A stretch of 64,000 nucleotides of DNA from Berkiella sp963829835. GTDB taxonomy: Bacteria; Pseudomonadota; Gammaproteobacteria; Berkiellales; Berkiellaceae. The DNA lies in NCBI GenBank assembly GCA_963829835.1, contig CAWHKC010000004.1, forward strand, positions 1,488,001-1,552,000, given 5' to 3'. The translations under genes were made by a program, and so were the position numbers. Under the pieces are notes generated by a model, which did no database searches, had not been told where the DNA came from, and saw nothing but the letters and a program-made list of their open reading frames with translations. Shown here in pieces: positions 1 to 8,847 of the stretch (the stretch's first letter is position 1; the number at the start of each line of letters is the position of its first letter).

Positions 1-855
1 ACCCTCGATAATATTGAAATGCGTTTTCAAAACAATACACCTGTTACGGGTATTGCCACGGGTTTTACCGATCTCGATAGAATGACCACGGGTTTACAAG
101 GTGGAGATTTGGTTATTGTGGCAGGCCGACCATCGATGGGTAAAACCATTCTAGGGATGAATATTGCAGAACACGCAGCGATTCGTAGTCAAAAATCTGT
201 TTTAGTTTTTAGTATGGAAATGCCCGCGGAAGCATTAGCACTACGGATGCTTTCCTCATTAGGGCGAATTGATCAAAACAAATTACGTACCGGTAAGTTA
301 ATGGAAGAAGATTGGACGCGTCTTACTTCGGCGGTCGGTTTATTAAGTAATGCGAAATTATATATAGATGAAACCCCTGCTTTAACGCCAATGGAATTAC
401 GCTCCAGAGCGCGACGTGTTGCCAGAGAAAAAGATAAGCTAGGTCTGATTGTTGTCGACTATTTGCAGCTGATGAGAGGACAGAGCAATTCAGAAAATAG
501 AACGGCAGAAATCTCTGAAATTTCGCGTTCATTGAAAACCGTCGCTAAAGAATTAAATGTACCCGTTATTGCCTTATCGCAGTTAAATCGCAGTCTTGAG
601 CAACGTCCTAATAAACGTCCAGTGATGTCGGATCTACGCGAATCTGGAGCGATCGAACAAGACGCTGACTTAATTGCTTTTATTTATCGGGATGAAGTCT
701 ATAATGAAGATAGTCCTGATAAAGGGACAGCAGAAATCATTATCGGTAAACAACGTAACGGTCCTATCGGTACATTACGCTTAACCTTTATGGGCCAATA
801 TACCCGATTTGATAATTTTATGACTGAGCATGTAGTACCGACTATAGGAAATTAG
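1..855 (+). CDS. dnaB: Replicative DNA helicase DnaB, C-terminal part (5' end outside window)
   Basis: Ring helicase that unwinds DNA at the replication fork. The reading frame is open from base 1, so the gene starts upstream; the ATG at 19 is internal. What remains is the RecA-like ATPase domain: Walker A GRPSMGKT, the strand with Walker B (LIVVDYLQLM), and the conserved SQLNRSLE and SDLRESGAIEQDADL motifs. About 284 codons are present, consistent with the C-terminal domain of a protein of about 460 residues. alr follows after 3 bases, the usual dnaB-alr arrangement, so the two are probably cotranscribed. Confidence 0.97.
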   Translation, partial: TLDNIEMRFQNNTPVTGIATGFTDLDRMTTGLQGGDLVIVAGRPSMGKTILGMNIAEHAAIRSQKSVLVFSMEMPAEALALRMLSSLGRIDQNKLRTGKLMEEDWTRLTSAVGLLSNAKLYIDETPALTPMELRSRARRVAREKDKLGLIVVDYLQLMRGQSNSENRTAEISEISRSLKTVAKELNVPVIALSQLNRSLEQRPNKRPVMSDLRESGAIEQDADLIAFIYRDEVYNEDSPDKGTAEIIIGKQRNGPIGTLRLTFMGQYTRFDNFMTEHVVPTIGN

Positions 856-858
856 AAC

Positions 859-1944
859 ATGGGAAGATATGTTCTTGCACAGGTCTCTCAAACTGCATTG
901 CGTCATAACTTACAGCAAGTCCGCAAAATAGCCCCTAACGCAAAAGTCATCGCTATGGTAAAAGCCAATGCCTATGGCCATGGTTTAACCAAAGTAGCTA
1001 AAACACTATCCGATTGTGATGCCCTTGGGGTGGCTTGTATTGATGAAGCGCTCAAAATTCGTCAATCAGGTGTTGATACCAATATTGTTTTAATGGAAGG
1101 AATATTTCGCAGCGATGAATTAGCGCAAGTCCAAGAATATCATTTCACCTTAGTGGTTCATCACTGGCAACATATTCAAGCCTTACAACACTATACCGGT
1201 GTTACCAAAGAAAAGTTTAAAGTGTGGATGAAAATAAATACCGGCATGAATCGGTTAGGATTTGCACAAGAAGAATTTGACGAAGCTTGGCAAGTATTGC
1301 AAAAGCTACCCCATGTTGAATTGATAGGTTTTATGACCCATTTTGCGCAAGCGGATGAAAAAAATAATTCACTGACTCAACAACAGCATGATCGGTTTAA
1401 ACACATTGTTGGAACACGAAAAGGTCAGCAGTGCTTAGCCAATTCAGCTGGCATTTTAGCGTGGCCACAAACCTATGGCGACTGGGTGCGTCCAGGGCTA
1501 ATGTTATATGGCGCTTCTCCTTTCCCAGATAGTACAGGTAAAGATTTCAATCTACTTCCTGCTATGTCGCTGTGTTCAGAAATTATCGCCATTAGAGACA
1601 TTAAAATGGGCGACAAGGTGGGTTATGGCGGCACTTGGGAAAACCTTAAAGAGAAAAGCAAAATTGGTATTATTGCCATGGGGTATGGTGATGGTTATCC
1701 TTGGCATGCAAAAAATGGGACACCTGTTTTAGTGAATGGCCAGCGAGTGCAAACGGTCGGTCGTGTGTCGATGGATATGTTGGCGGTGGATCTCTCTGCT
1801 CTTAAACAAGTAGAAGTTGGTGCTCCGGTTACACTTTGGGGTAAAGATTTACCAATCGAAGAAGTGGCAAGACATGCAGGCACTATTCCCTATGAGCTTT
1901 TTTGCCGCTTCAGCGAGCGCGTGCATGTCGAGATAATTAATTAA
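859..1944 (+). CDS. alr: Alanine racemase
   Basis: PLP enzyme that interconverts L- and D-alanine and supplies D-Ala for peptidoglycan. The N-terminal barrel carries the PLP-lysine motif AMVKANAYGHGL near residues 32-43. The C-terminal half has the motif VGYGGTW with the second catalytic tyrosine, and MGYGDGYPW and GRVSMDM typical of the family. At 361 residues the length is normal. It starts 3 bases after dnaB. Its last 8 bases overlap the convergent gene on the other strand. The housekeeping type is clear; whether a second racemase exists elsewhere cannot be seen. Confidence 0.97.
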   Translation: MGRYVLAQVSQTALRHNLQQVRKIAPNAKVIAMVKANAYGHGLTKVAKTLSDCDALGVACIDEALKIRQSGVDTNIVLMEGIFRSDELAQVQEYHFTLVVHHWQHIQALQHYTGVTKEKFKVWMKINTGMNRLGFAQEEFDEAWQVLQKLPHVELIGFMTHFAQADEKNNSLTQQQHDRFKHIVGTRKGQQCLANSAGILAWPQTYGDWVRPGLMLYGASPFPDSTGKDFNLLPAMSLCSEIIAIRDIKMGDKVGYGGTWENLKEKSKIGIIAMGYGDGYPWHAKNGTPVLVNGQRVQTVGRVSMDMLAVDLSALKQVEVGAPVTLWGKDLPIEEVARHAGTIPYELFCRFSERVHVEIIN

Positions 1945-2803
1945 GTCTTGGCGCTGTTGCAACTGTTGTTGTAGCAGCTTGATTTGTCAATCTTGCTTTA
2001 ACCGCAGAAGCTGCATTCCACATCCAACTTAAGCCAGAACCCACTCCACTAACAATATCAGCACCGAGTTCATCAATGGGTTTGGTTGCCCATGAACCTT
2101 TATATTTTGCGATGGTGTCATCATCAGCTTGACCATGCATAATATCAAAAAAATCACCGGCCCTTTCATTGAATTCTTTGTCCATTGGAAGAGTCGCAAC
2201 AGCTTGGATAGGCTGCATAGCGTTGTCTAATAAGTATCCAGCTGTCGGATAAACTGCCAGAAAACGAAGGAAGATGTTCAAATGGGCAATATTTTCTGGA
2301 ATACTTTGATCGATTAATGAATTTAGGTTCTTATGATATCCTAGGGTCTGAGATCCTATTGTGACGCCTAAATCTGCAAATTTTAATTTATTTTCACTGA
2401 CAAAAAGTGACAGTACTTTTTTAAGCATTTCTTTGCCAGTATAAAAAGCAAAGAGTTCAGGGGTTAAATAAATAGCCGCTAGCATAAGCGTTGTTTGTAG
2501 CGCTAATTTTGCTTTGGGGTCTAATTTTTTGCCATCCAGTTTTAGCACTTGCTCTTCAATTTCTTGCACTTTTGTGGTTTTGGCTTCATAGATAGCTTTA
2601 CACTGGGGCTTTGTTAGACCCAATTCTGCTTGTCTTGCTATGTCCCAGATTAAATCAATTCGGGCACTATCCGTTTTTAGTTCGTAAAGACTTGCTTGCT
2701 GTTCTTGTTGTTTCTGAGTTTTAGGTGCAACAATGCCGTCAATAAACGTTTCTAATTTTTCTATTTCTGCCGGCGTTCGTTGAATAAATAATGAATTAAG
2801 CAT
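1937..2803 (-). CDS. Hypothetical protein, mostly helical, unknown family
   Basis: I do not recognise this 288-residue protein. The start at 2803 is preferred over an upstream in-frame ATG because AAGGG sits seven bases before it. The sequence is charged and helical in the first 110 residues (Glu/Gln/Lys-rich), followed by hydrophobic stretches around residues 105-125 and 175-195. It ends with a Gly/Ser/Trp segment (GVGSGLSWMW) and an Ala/Thr-rich tail. No signal peptide is evident. It runs convergently into alr with an 8-base overlap. A lineage-restricted or host-interaction protein is possible but not shown. Confidence 0.72.
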   Translation of the reverse strand: MLNSLFIQRTPAEIEKLETFIDGIVAPKTQKQQEQQASLYELKTDSARIDLIWDIARQAELGLTKPQCKAIYEAKTTKVQEIEEQVLKLDGKKLDPKAKLALQTTLMLAAIYLTPELFAFYTGKEMLKKVLSLFVSENKLKFADLGVTIGSQTLGYHKNLNSLIDQSIPENIAHLNIFLRFLAVYPTAGYLLDNAMQPIQAVATLPMDKEFNERAGDFFDIMHGQADDDTIAKYKGSWATKPIDELGADIVSGVGSGLSWMWNAASAVKARLTNQAATTTVATAPRLN

Positions 2804-2911
2804 GGTAAAACCCTTGATATACAATAATGCTGTCGACTAACTTATTATATTCGCAGGGGAAGATCACGCTATTTTAGATGAATACTCGTTAAGAAAAGAT
2901 GAATGGAATTA

Positions 2912-2943
2912 AGAGAAAACAGGGTATGTACCCCTGTTAGCGT
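2912..2943 (-). terminator. Rho-independent terminator of ppa
   Basis: Read on the minus strand just after the ppa stop, AACAGGG and CCCTGTT form a perfect 7-bp stem around a 7-base loop, followed by TTCTCTT. Position and U-rich tail fit an intrinsic terminator. Confidence 0.7.
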
Positions 2944-3483
2944 TTATTTTTTGTTTGCTTGTTCAAACCGTTTAATACTATCGGTAATTTCTTTTTTCGC
3001 AGCGCTGGCATCTAACCAACCATCTAATTTTACCCATTTTCCCTCTTCTAAATCCTTATAATGGGTGAAAAAGTGGGATATTTGTTGCAAAAGCGAAGGG
3101 GGGAGATCCTCCAATTTTTGCACATGTTGATAAAGACTTGTTAATTTATTGACTGGAACGGCTAGGATTTTACGATCATCCCCAGCCTCATCAGACATCG
3201 CTAACATGCCAATCGGGCGGCAAGAAATCACACAGCCACGATTTACGGGGATAGGCGTGATAACCAAAACATCGACCGGATCACCGTCATCAGATAATGT
3301 TCTGGGGATATACCCATAATCGCAAGGATAGTGCATGCTGGTTGATAGGAAGCGATCGACAAATAAAGCGCCTGTTTTTTTGTCGACTTCATATTTTATT
3401 GGTTCACTGTGTGCAGGGATTTCAATGATGACATTGATGTCTTCTGGTACTTGGTTTCCTGCACTTATTCGCGCTAAACCCAT
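2944..3483 (-). CDS. ppa: Inorganic pyrophosphatase (family I)
   Basis: Soluble Mg-dependent enzyme that hydrolyses pyrophosphate and pulls biosynthetic reactions forward. The family-I signature is visible as DGDPVDVLV, with the acidic metal ligands, preceded by YPCDYGYIP. KWVKLDGW near the C-terminus is also typical. At 179 residues it has the usual bacterial hexamer-type length. It is a single gene with its own terminator and is divergent from the SDR gene at 3599. Confidence 0.97.
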   Translation of the reverse strand: MGLARISAGNQVPEDINVIIEIPAHSEPIKYEVDKKTGALFVDRFLSTSMHYPCDYGYIPRTLSDDGDPVDVLVITPIPVNRGCVISCRPIGMLAMSDEAGDDRKILAVPVNKLTSLYQHVQKLEDLPPSLLQQISHFFTHYKDLEEGKWVKLDGWLDASAAKKEITDSIKRFEQANKK

Positions 3484-3598
3484 CTGTTAATTCCTATGTC
3501 TCTTTTATGACTATATATTTAAGGTAGTATAGCGCTTTTTGGGGCGAGTTGGTATAAATATAGTTACTAAATTGGCAGGTTTAATAGAAGAGGATAAT

Positions 3599-4288
3599 AT
3601 GACTCAAACAATTTTAATTACCGGCGCAAATCGTGGGTTAGGATTAGAATTTACTACTCAATATGCTAAAGATGGCTGGCAGGTGTTGGCTTGCTGCAAA
3701 GATCCAAGCCAAGCTAACGATTTACAAGCCCTGCAAAAACAATTTCCGCAAATTGAGATCCATTCATTGGATGTCACAGATGAGTCTCAAATAAAATCAC
3801 TTCAACAGGAAATCAAACAACCAATTGATATTTTGTTAAACAATGCAGGTTTTCTGGAAGTTGATTCTTTTGGTTCCGTTTCAAGTGAAGTGATGACAAA
3901 AACATTTCTCATCAACACAGTTGCTCCCTTAAAAATGGCTGAAGCTTTTGCCGACCATGTCGCCAACAGTGAGAAAAAACTCATTGCTAACATCACAAGC
4001 AGCATGGGAAGTATCAGTGATAACCAAAGTGGTGGTTATTATAGTTATCGTACCAGTAAAGCGGCATTAAATATGGTCATGAAAAGTGCAGGCTATGATT
4101 TAGCCTCAAAGCAAATCAAAGTATTATTGCTACATCCAGGTTGGGTAAAAACGCGCATGGGTGGCGATGATGCGGCGATAACTGCTAAAGATAGTGTATC
4201 AGGCATGCGAAAAGTGATAGCCGATTATTCTCCAAAATCAGGTGAAGTGAAATTTATTCGTTATAATGGTGAAATTGTAGCTTGGTGA
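3599..4288 (+). CDS. Short-chain dehydrogenase/reductase (C-factor/CsgA-like)
   Basis: NAD(P)-dependent oxidoreductase of the classical SDR fold. It has the dinucleotide motif TGANRGLG near residues 8-15, NNAG, a catalytic serine region (NITSSMGS), and YRTSK supplying the Tyr-Lys pair. The 229-residue form starting at 3599 is chosen because AGAGGATAAT provides a Shine-Dalgarno and the Rossmann strand begins at once; a longer frame from 3539 adds residues unlike the family. The substrate is unknown. The small size and the VLLLHPGWVKTRMGG segment resemble the C-factor/sniffer subgroup. Confidence 0.88.
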   Translation: MTQTILITGANRGLGLEFTTQYAKDGWQVLACCKDPSQANDLQALQKQFPQIEIHSLDVTDESQIKSLQQEIKQPIDILLNNAGFLEVDSFGSVSSEVMTKTFLINTVAPLKMAEAFADHVANSEKKLIANITSSMGSISDNQSGGYYSYRTSKAALNMVMKSAGYDLASKQIKVLLLHPGWVKTRMGGDDAAITAKDSVSGMRKVIADYSPKSGEVKFIRYNGEIVAW

Positions 4289-4302
4289 AGGACAACTATT
4301 GC

Positions 4303-4620
4303 CTATAAAGTTATACGACGCTTTTTATGAGGAGATGGTTTTTTTTCATAAATGCTTGAGCGTTCTTGCTTAACACGGTCGAATATTTGTGCCAGGTAAG
4401 GATAATTTTCTGCTTGCTCTGGTGTAATATCCGGCCATTTATTGCCAATTCGCATTTGAGGATCAATAAAAGAGAGCATTTTGTCTAATTCATTATCTGT
4501 TAATTCAATAAAGCCTCCAGGCCCATGATTGATAGTAACACTCATGATACGATTTTTTGAAACAAGAAATGTCGTTTGATCGTAAGTTTGAATTCTATAA
4601 TTTTCAAATCCATTTAACAT
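4303..4620 (-). CDS. Hypothetical 105-residue protein coupled to trhO
   Basis: Unknown small soluble protein. Its ATG overlaps the end of trhO by 7 bases on the same strand, so translation is probably coupled. The sequence has a Gly-Pro-rich turn (NHGPGGFIEL), a PDITPEQAENYPYL segment and a very basic tail (PSPHKKRRI). No membrane segment or signal peptide is seen. Function is not inferable beyond the association with trhO. Confidence 0.65.
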   Translation of the reverse strand: MLNGFENYRIQTYDQTTFLVSKNRIMSVTINHGPGGFIELTDNELDKMLSFIDPQMRIGNKWPDITPEQAENYPYLAQIFDRVKQERSSIYEKKPSPHKKRRITL

Positions 4621-5435
4621 GCTTTATCTCCAACGCAAAGCGGACAGGATTTGCCTTCGATATAATGTGGAGAAAGTTGCGCTTGCTCACTGACCGGGTG
4701 GCGACAACCATGGCATTGTACGGTATTGGTTTCTTGCAGTTCACCATCAATAGCAATACGTTTATCAAAAACAAAGCATTCACCTTCAAAATAAGATTGT
4801 CCACATTCTTCTAGGTATTTTAAAATGCCGCCATCTAATTGGTAGACATCTTGAAAGCCCTCGGAAATAAGCAGAGGTGCTGCTTTTTCACACCGGATCC
4901 CACCCGTACAAAAAGTAACAATTGTTTTATTTTTGTAATCTGGTGGAAGTGTTTTTGCAGCATTTGGAAAGGAACGAAAATTTTTGATGTTTAAATGAGT
5001 CGCATTTTTAAAACTACCCAGTTGCACTTCGTAGTCATTACGAGTATCTAAAATAATCATTTCCTTACCTTCTTCAATCCATTGCTTAAAAACAACTGGT
5101 GCAATGCTAGGAGCAGGTTTTTGTGCGACGTTAATATCAGGAACACCCATCGTCACAATTTCAGATTTGATTTTGACTCGCATAAATTTAAAAGGCGCCT
5201 CAATAGAGGTGCTTTCTTTAAAAGCAATTGTTGGCAATCCTGTAGTTGGCAAGTATTCATAAAAACTATCAATGGCTAAGCGAGTTCCACTGAGAAAAGC
5301 ATTGATGCCACCTGGACTTAAAAGAATGGTGCCTTTGAGTTCTAAAGCTTGGCATTGTGCTTTTAAGTTGTTTTGAAGATCTTCCAAGTCAACTAAATTA
5401 ATAAATTTATAGCCGGATATGTTGATATAGGACAT
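4614..5435 (-). CDS. trhO: tRNA uridine(34) hydroxylase TrhO (rhodanese domain)
   Basis: TrhO (YceA) family enzymes hydroxylate uridine-34 of tRNAs in the cmo5U/mo5U pathway. The N-terminal acylphosphatase-like part (SPGGINAFLSGTR) is followed by a rhodanese domain with the active-site loop TFCTGGIRCEKAAP near residues 177-190. A cysteine-containing C-terminal tail (QCHGCRHP, SCPLCVGD) follows. The start at 5435 gives 273 residues and aligns with the usual family N-terminus; 10 more codons are open upstream. It overlaps the small downstream gene by 7 bases. Confidence 0.93.
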   Translation of the reverse strand: MSYINISGYKFINLVDLEDLQNNLKAQCQALELKGTILLSPGGINAFLSGTRLAIDSFYEYLPTTGLPTIAFKESTSIEAPFKFMRVKIKSEIVTMGVPDINVAQKPAPSIAPVVFKQWIEEGKEMIILDTRNDYEVQLGSFKNATHLNIKNFRSFPNAAKTLPPDYKNKTIVTFCTGGIRCEKAAPLLISEGFQDVYQLDGGILKYLEECGQSYFEGECFVFDKRIAIDGELQETNTVQCHGCRHPVSEQAQLSPHYIEGKSCPLCVGDKAC

Positions 5436-5583
5436 GGTACTTCTGTAGGAAATTAGTTCATTCAAGGCGCAAATTTACCATATTTCATAGTGCAAGCAAT
5501 CATCTGGCGCGAGAAATAGCGATATTCTATAGTTTTCTATCAGCGCTAGCCTTACAATAAAGCTCTGAGGTTGATGTTAATTA

Positions 5584-6150
5584 ATGGAGGTTGATGTGAT
5601 AGGGAAATTAAAATTACTCCCGATAGTATTGGGAGCTGTATTATTAGGTCAGCAAGCCCTTGCTGATGACAAAAAGAATGAAAAAACAATTGATGTTCAT
5701 CTTTTAAACAATAATGTTGCCAGTCATGGCATTGGTGCAAAAATAGGCACAATTACTTTTATAGACACCAAAGAGGGATTAGAAATTGATCCCAATTTAA
5801 AGGGATTACCAAGAGGTTCGCATGGTTTTCATATTCATGAAAACCCAAGCTGTGATGGCGTCGAAAAGGCTGGTAAATTTGAGCCAGGAATGGCAGCAGG
5901 TGGTCATCTTGATCCAGAACATACTGGCCATCATCTTGGGCCAAATGGGAGTGGTCATTTAGGCGATTTGCCATTACTAAATGTGGATAATAAGGGCGAA
6001 GCCAAAAACAAGATAATTGCAAAGCGTCTTAAATTGGCAGATGTAGAAGGCCGCTCAATCATGATTCATCAAGGTGGCGATAATTATACGGATGTCCCTC
6101 CAATGGGTGGTGGTGGTGCACGTATTGCATGTGGCGTGATCCCAAAATAA
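5584..6150 (+). CDS. sodC: Periplasmic Cu,Zn superoxide dismutase
   Basis: Converts superoxide to peroxide and oxygen in the periplasm. The N-terminus carries a signal peptide, with a hydrophobic core (LLPIVLGAVLLG) and likely cleavage after QQALA. The metal-binding histidines are visible in HGFHIHENPSCDG and in GGHLDPEHTGHHLGPNGSGH. The C-terminal GGGGARIACGVI completes the fold and includes the disulphide cysteine. The start is uncertain: ATG at 5584 gives 188 residues, whereas GTG at 5596, with GAGG five bases before it, gives 184 and is equally good. A strong terminator follows. In intracellular bacteria SodC often counters the host oxidative burst (inference). Confidence 0.95.
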   Translation: MEVDVIGKLKLLPIVLGAVLLGQQALADDKKNEKTIDVHLLNNNVASHGIGAKIGTITFIDTKEGLEIDPNLKGLPRGSHGFHIHENPSCDGVEKAGKFEPGMAAGGHLDPEHTGHHLGPNGSGHLGDLPLLNVDNKGEAKNKIIAKRLKLADVEGRSIMIHQGGDNYTDVPPMGGGGARIACGVIPK

Positions 6151-6169
6151 TTGTTGAGAATTATTTAAA

Positions 6170-6195
6170 AAAGGGGCTATAGCCCCTTTTTTTTT
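6170..6195 (+). terminator. Rho-independent terminator of sodC
   Basis: AGGGGCTATAGCCCC, a perfect stem with almost no loop, is followed by a run of nine T, 20 bases after the sodC stop. Confidence 0.9.
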
Positions 6196-6302
6196 CAGTA
6201 AAGATAGTTTACTACCTTTATCTTGTGTGTTAGCATTCTCAAACCATTTATCGGTTAAGAACCTCCGTTGATACCGATGATCCCAATATTGAGGATTGAC
6301 TT

Positions 6303-7178
6303 ATGCAAGGTCCAGATCAAGATTTAATTAGTCTCATGCAAGCTTTGACTCTGAAAGATGAAGAAAAAAGAGCTTCAGAACTTCTTGAGAAAACCCCCCA
6401 ATTAGCAGAACAAAAATTTGGTCAATTGCAAATAACGCCTTTAATGGCAGCAGTCTGTCGACCTGACTTTTGCGCTAGCCCAGCCTTATTTGAACAGCTG
6501 GTTGCTGCGACAAAGGATCTGAACCAAGCTAATATTAAAGGCGCTAGGGTTATTCACTTTTTGTCTATACATAATCGTGCGGATTTACTCAATCAATTAT
6601 TGACCTTAAGAAAAGGTGAAGTTGATCTTAATGCTTTAACATTAGCTAATGAAAGTGCAGTTTATATCGCCTGTTTAAAAGGCAATGCACAGGCTCTGCA
6701 TATTTTAATTGAAGCCGGAGCAAACTTTAGTCTACCTAATAATGATGGACAGTCTCCTTTGCATGTTGCCTGTCAAAGAGGAAATGCACTTTGTGTTCGC
6801 TTGCTTTTAGGAGCAGGTGCTAAAGTAGATGCAAAAGACCCTAGCGGTAAAACGCCAGCCCACTATTTAGCGGCCAGTGGTTGTGACATTGATACAAAAA
6901 ATTGGATCTTACGTCTGTTGCTTGATCATGGTGCTTTCTTGGATGTGAAATCCCAAGCGGGCAATTTACCATGGGAAATTGCACAGAATCATCAACTGCC
7001 AGAATATGCGCAAGAATTGCAAAAACAGACCTTACCTAGCCTATATCAATTGTGCGTTAAAAGAGTGGTTTCGCTAACAGCTCAAAAAGCTTTATCACTT
7101 AATGTACGATTACCATTGGATGTGGCTGAAAAAGTGTCTGATGCAGCAAAATGCACGACTCTCTCATTAAAAAGATGA
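6303..7178 (+). CDS. Ankyrin-repeat protein with C-terminal SOCS-box-like motif
   Basis: Eukaryotic-like protein of 291 residues. Ankyrin repeats run from about residue 35 to 240, with clear units such as GQSPLHVACQRGNALCVRLL and GKTPAHYLAASG. After the repeats, residues 246-255 (SLYQLCVKRV) fit the Elongin BC-box consensus (A/P/S/T)Lxxx C xxx(A/I/L/V). Residues 269-278 (RLPLDVAEKV) resemble the Cullin-box LPxP segment, with Asp replacing the second proline. This order matches eukaryotic ASB proteins, substrate receptors of Cullin-5 ubiquitin ligases. No signal peptide is seen. A secreted effector is an inference; the ankyrin fold itself is certain. Confidence 0.85.
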   Translation: MQGPDQDLISLMQALTLKDEEKRASELLEKTPQLAEQKFGQLQITPLMAAVCRPDFCASPALFEQLVAATKDLNQANIKGARVIHFLSIHNRADLLNQLLTLRKGEVDLNALTLANESAVYIACLKGNAQALHILIEAGANFSLPNNDGQSPLHVACQRGNALCVRLLLGAGAKVDAKDPSGKTPAHYLAASGCDIDTKNWILRLLLDHGAFLDVKSQAGNLPWEIAQNHQLPEYAQELQKQTLPSLYQLCVKRVVSLTAQKALSLNVRLPLDVAEKVSDAAKCTTLSLKR

Positions 7179-7200
7179 GGGTCAAAAAGCAGCGTTGTTA

Positions 7201-8742
7201 TCATTTTTTGAGAAAAAGAGAACCAGATGTGGTATGAGACACTGTTTTACCATGCTCTGATAACTGCTTATCTAAATGATTTCTATGGCGATGATGTTGG
7301 TGAACAATGGGTTGAGCGTTAAAGTCAGCCTGATGGGGTATTAATGCTTCGATTTGTTGCCTTTGATACGCAATATAATGTGAGTGATATTGAATATATT
7401 CTTGGAAATATTTTTGCAAAAGAACACTGACATTTTTTTTGAAACAACTTTTTTCTTCTTCTGAGAATTCACCTTTGTATTGTTGGCAAAAGAAATTAAG
7501 GGTTATTTCTATCCAAGTCGTTATTGGCTCTTCAGTAGTATAAGTAGCTTGATTGATAATTTCTGGTAAGAGCATTAATGCTAAGAAATGATATCTATTA
7601 TAATTTTGCTCTCTTAACGTTTTTTCGGTGTTATCTATGATATTCATTTTCTCTCTAAGAAAAAATCGATAAATGGAAAAATCAAGCGTGAGTCGCTTGA
7701 GTTCAGGCGCGGGAAGTAAAAACGAGCTAAGCTGAAAAAAAGTGAGCGTATATAGATTGGAAAAGGCTTTGCCTCTTATAAACAAATCTTCAATATTTTT
7801 AAGGTAAACGCTAAAAGCAAGAGTCACAATCCCTGTTGCCTTTTGCAGCATAAGTTTACCATACTCTGGTGGGATTGTTTTCTTAACATGATTACTCAAA
7901 CGTACGAGACGACATATTTTTTTGGGATCCTCTTCCAAATGTTGAGCAACATTGCCTCGCATTTTCAAACAAGGTGCCTTAAGATCGTCTATAACATTTA
8001 AAGGATCATATACAATGCCGTTTGCATCAGCGATTAAAGAATTGATGGTAAGATCGCGTTTTTCAAGCTCATCATTAAGTGAACAGGTACTGCAAATAAT
8101 ATCGATATCTTTCTCGATTTGAAAAAGTTCGGGCTTAAAGACGTTAGGTGAGCATGGGATCTCTAATACTTGGGGTAATTTTTCTTTAGGGCAATTGGTG
8201 ATGATATCTATGTCATGATGAGGGAGCCCACGTAAGCGATCGCGTACGACGCCTCCCACCATATAAGCCCAATATCCCTGCCCATTCAATTTTGTTAAAA
8301 GTTTTTGTATACGAGGTTCTACTGGAATAACCCGATCTGTTGGTTTAAGAAAAGGAATAAAAGGTGCTGCTAATTTTAAAGGTGCTGAAGGCTTTATCTC
8401 ATCATTCCCTCCAATGGAGAGAGCAGATAGCTGCGACAGTAGGGGTTCTAGCTGCTGTTGAACACTAGCAACAGGCTGCTCTTTGAGTTCCATTGGATCA
8501 TCGTCAATAGTTGCACAGCTGGTTTGCTCTTGAAGAATACGTTCTTTTTTAAGTTTCTTTTTTTCTTTCTTTTTTTGAGTTCGTCTTTGCTTTGATGTCA
8601 AAGGTGGGCTTTGTACTTGTTGATCTGACGCAGCCGGTTCCACTGGAGCAACAACATGAATATTTTCTTCGGTAGGGGTGCTAAAAAAAGTTAAGAGGCT
8701 ATGTGTCGCACGAGCTGCAGCATTATAAATTCCGGTTAACAT
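7201..8742 (-). CDS. Nucleotidyltransferase-like protein (poly(A) polymerase/CCA-type head) with basic N-terminal linker
   Basis: A 513-residue protein. Residues 1-50 are of unknown nature; residues 51-68 form a strongly basic stretch (KQRRTQKKKEKKKLKKER). Residues about 140-290 resemble the class II poly(A) polymerase/CCA-adding head: YMVGGVVRDRLRG at 160-171, HDIDI with a paired-Asp motif at 176-180, then KRDLTINSL. The C-terminal 220 residues are helical and do not resemble the PcnB body. They do resemble the end of the 1696-residue protein at 18875 (RLVRLSNHVKK..P, then a LFxxG...NL segment). The true pcnB lies just downstream on the other strand, so this is a divergent paralog rather than the housekeeping enzyme. 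Enzymatic activity and role are unknown. Confidence 0.85.
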   Translation of the reverse strand: MLTGIYNAAARATHSLLTFFSTPTEENIHVVAPVEPAASDQQVQSPPLTSKQRRTQKKKEKKKLKKERILQEQTSCATIDDDPMELKEQPVASVQQQLEPLLSQLSALSIGGNDEIKPSAPLKLAAPFIPFLKPTDRVIPVEPRIQKLLTKLNGQGYWAYMVGGVVRDRLRGLPHHDIDIITNCPKEKLPQVLEIPCSPNVFKPELFQIEKDIDIICSTCSLNDELEKRDLTINSLIADANGIVYDPLNVIDDLKAPCLKMRGNVAQHLEEDPKKICRLVRLSNHVKKTIPPEYGKLMLQKATGIVTLAFSVYLKNIEDLFIRGKAFSNLYTLTFFQLSSFLLPAPELKRLTLDFSIYRFFLREKMNIIDNTEKTLREQNYNRYHFLALMLLPEIINQATYTTEEPITTWIEITLNFFCQQYKGEFSEEEKSCFKKNVSVLLQKYFQEYIQYHSHYIAYQRQQIEALIPHQADFNAQPIVHQHHRHRNHLDKQLSEHGKTVSHTTSGSLFLKK

Positions 8743-8847
8743 GTCATGTCCATGGTATAAAGATCAAAAGGTCAATCCGTTGATGTATATACACAATGTC
8801 CATGTGGAGCGGCCAGTCTATCACTTTTTCAAAGGAATGAAAAAATG

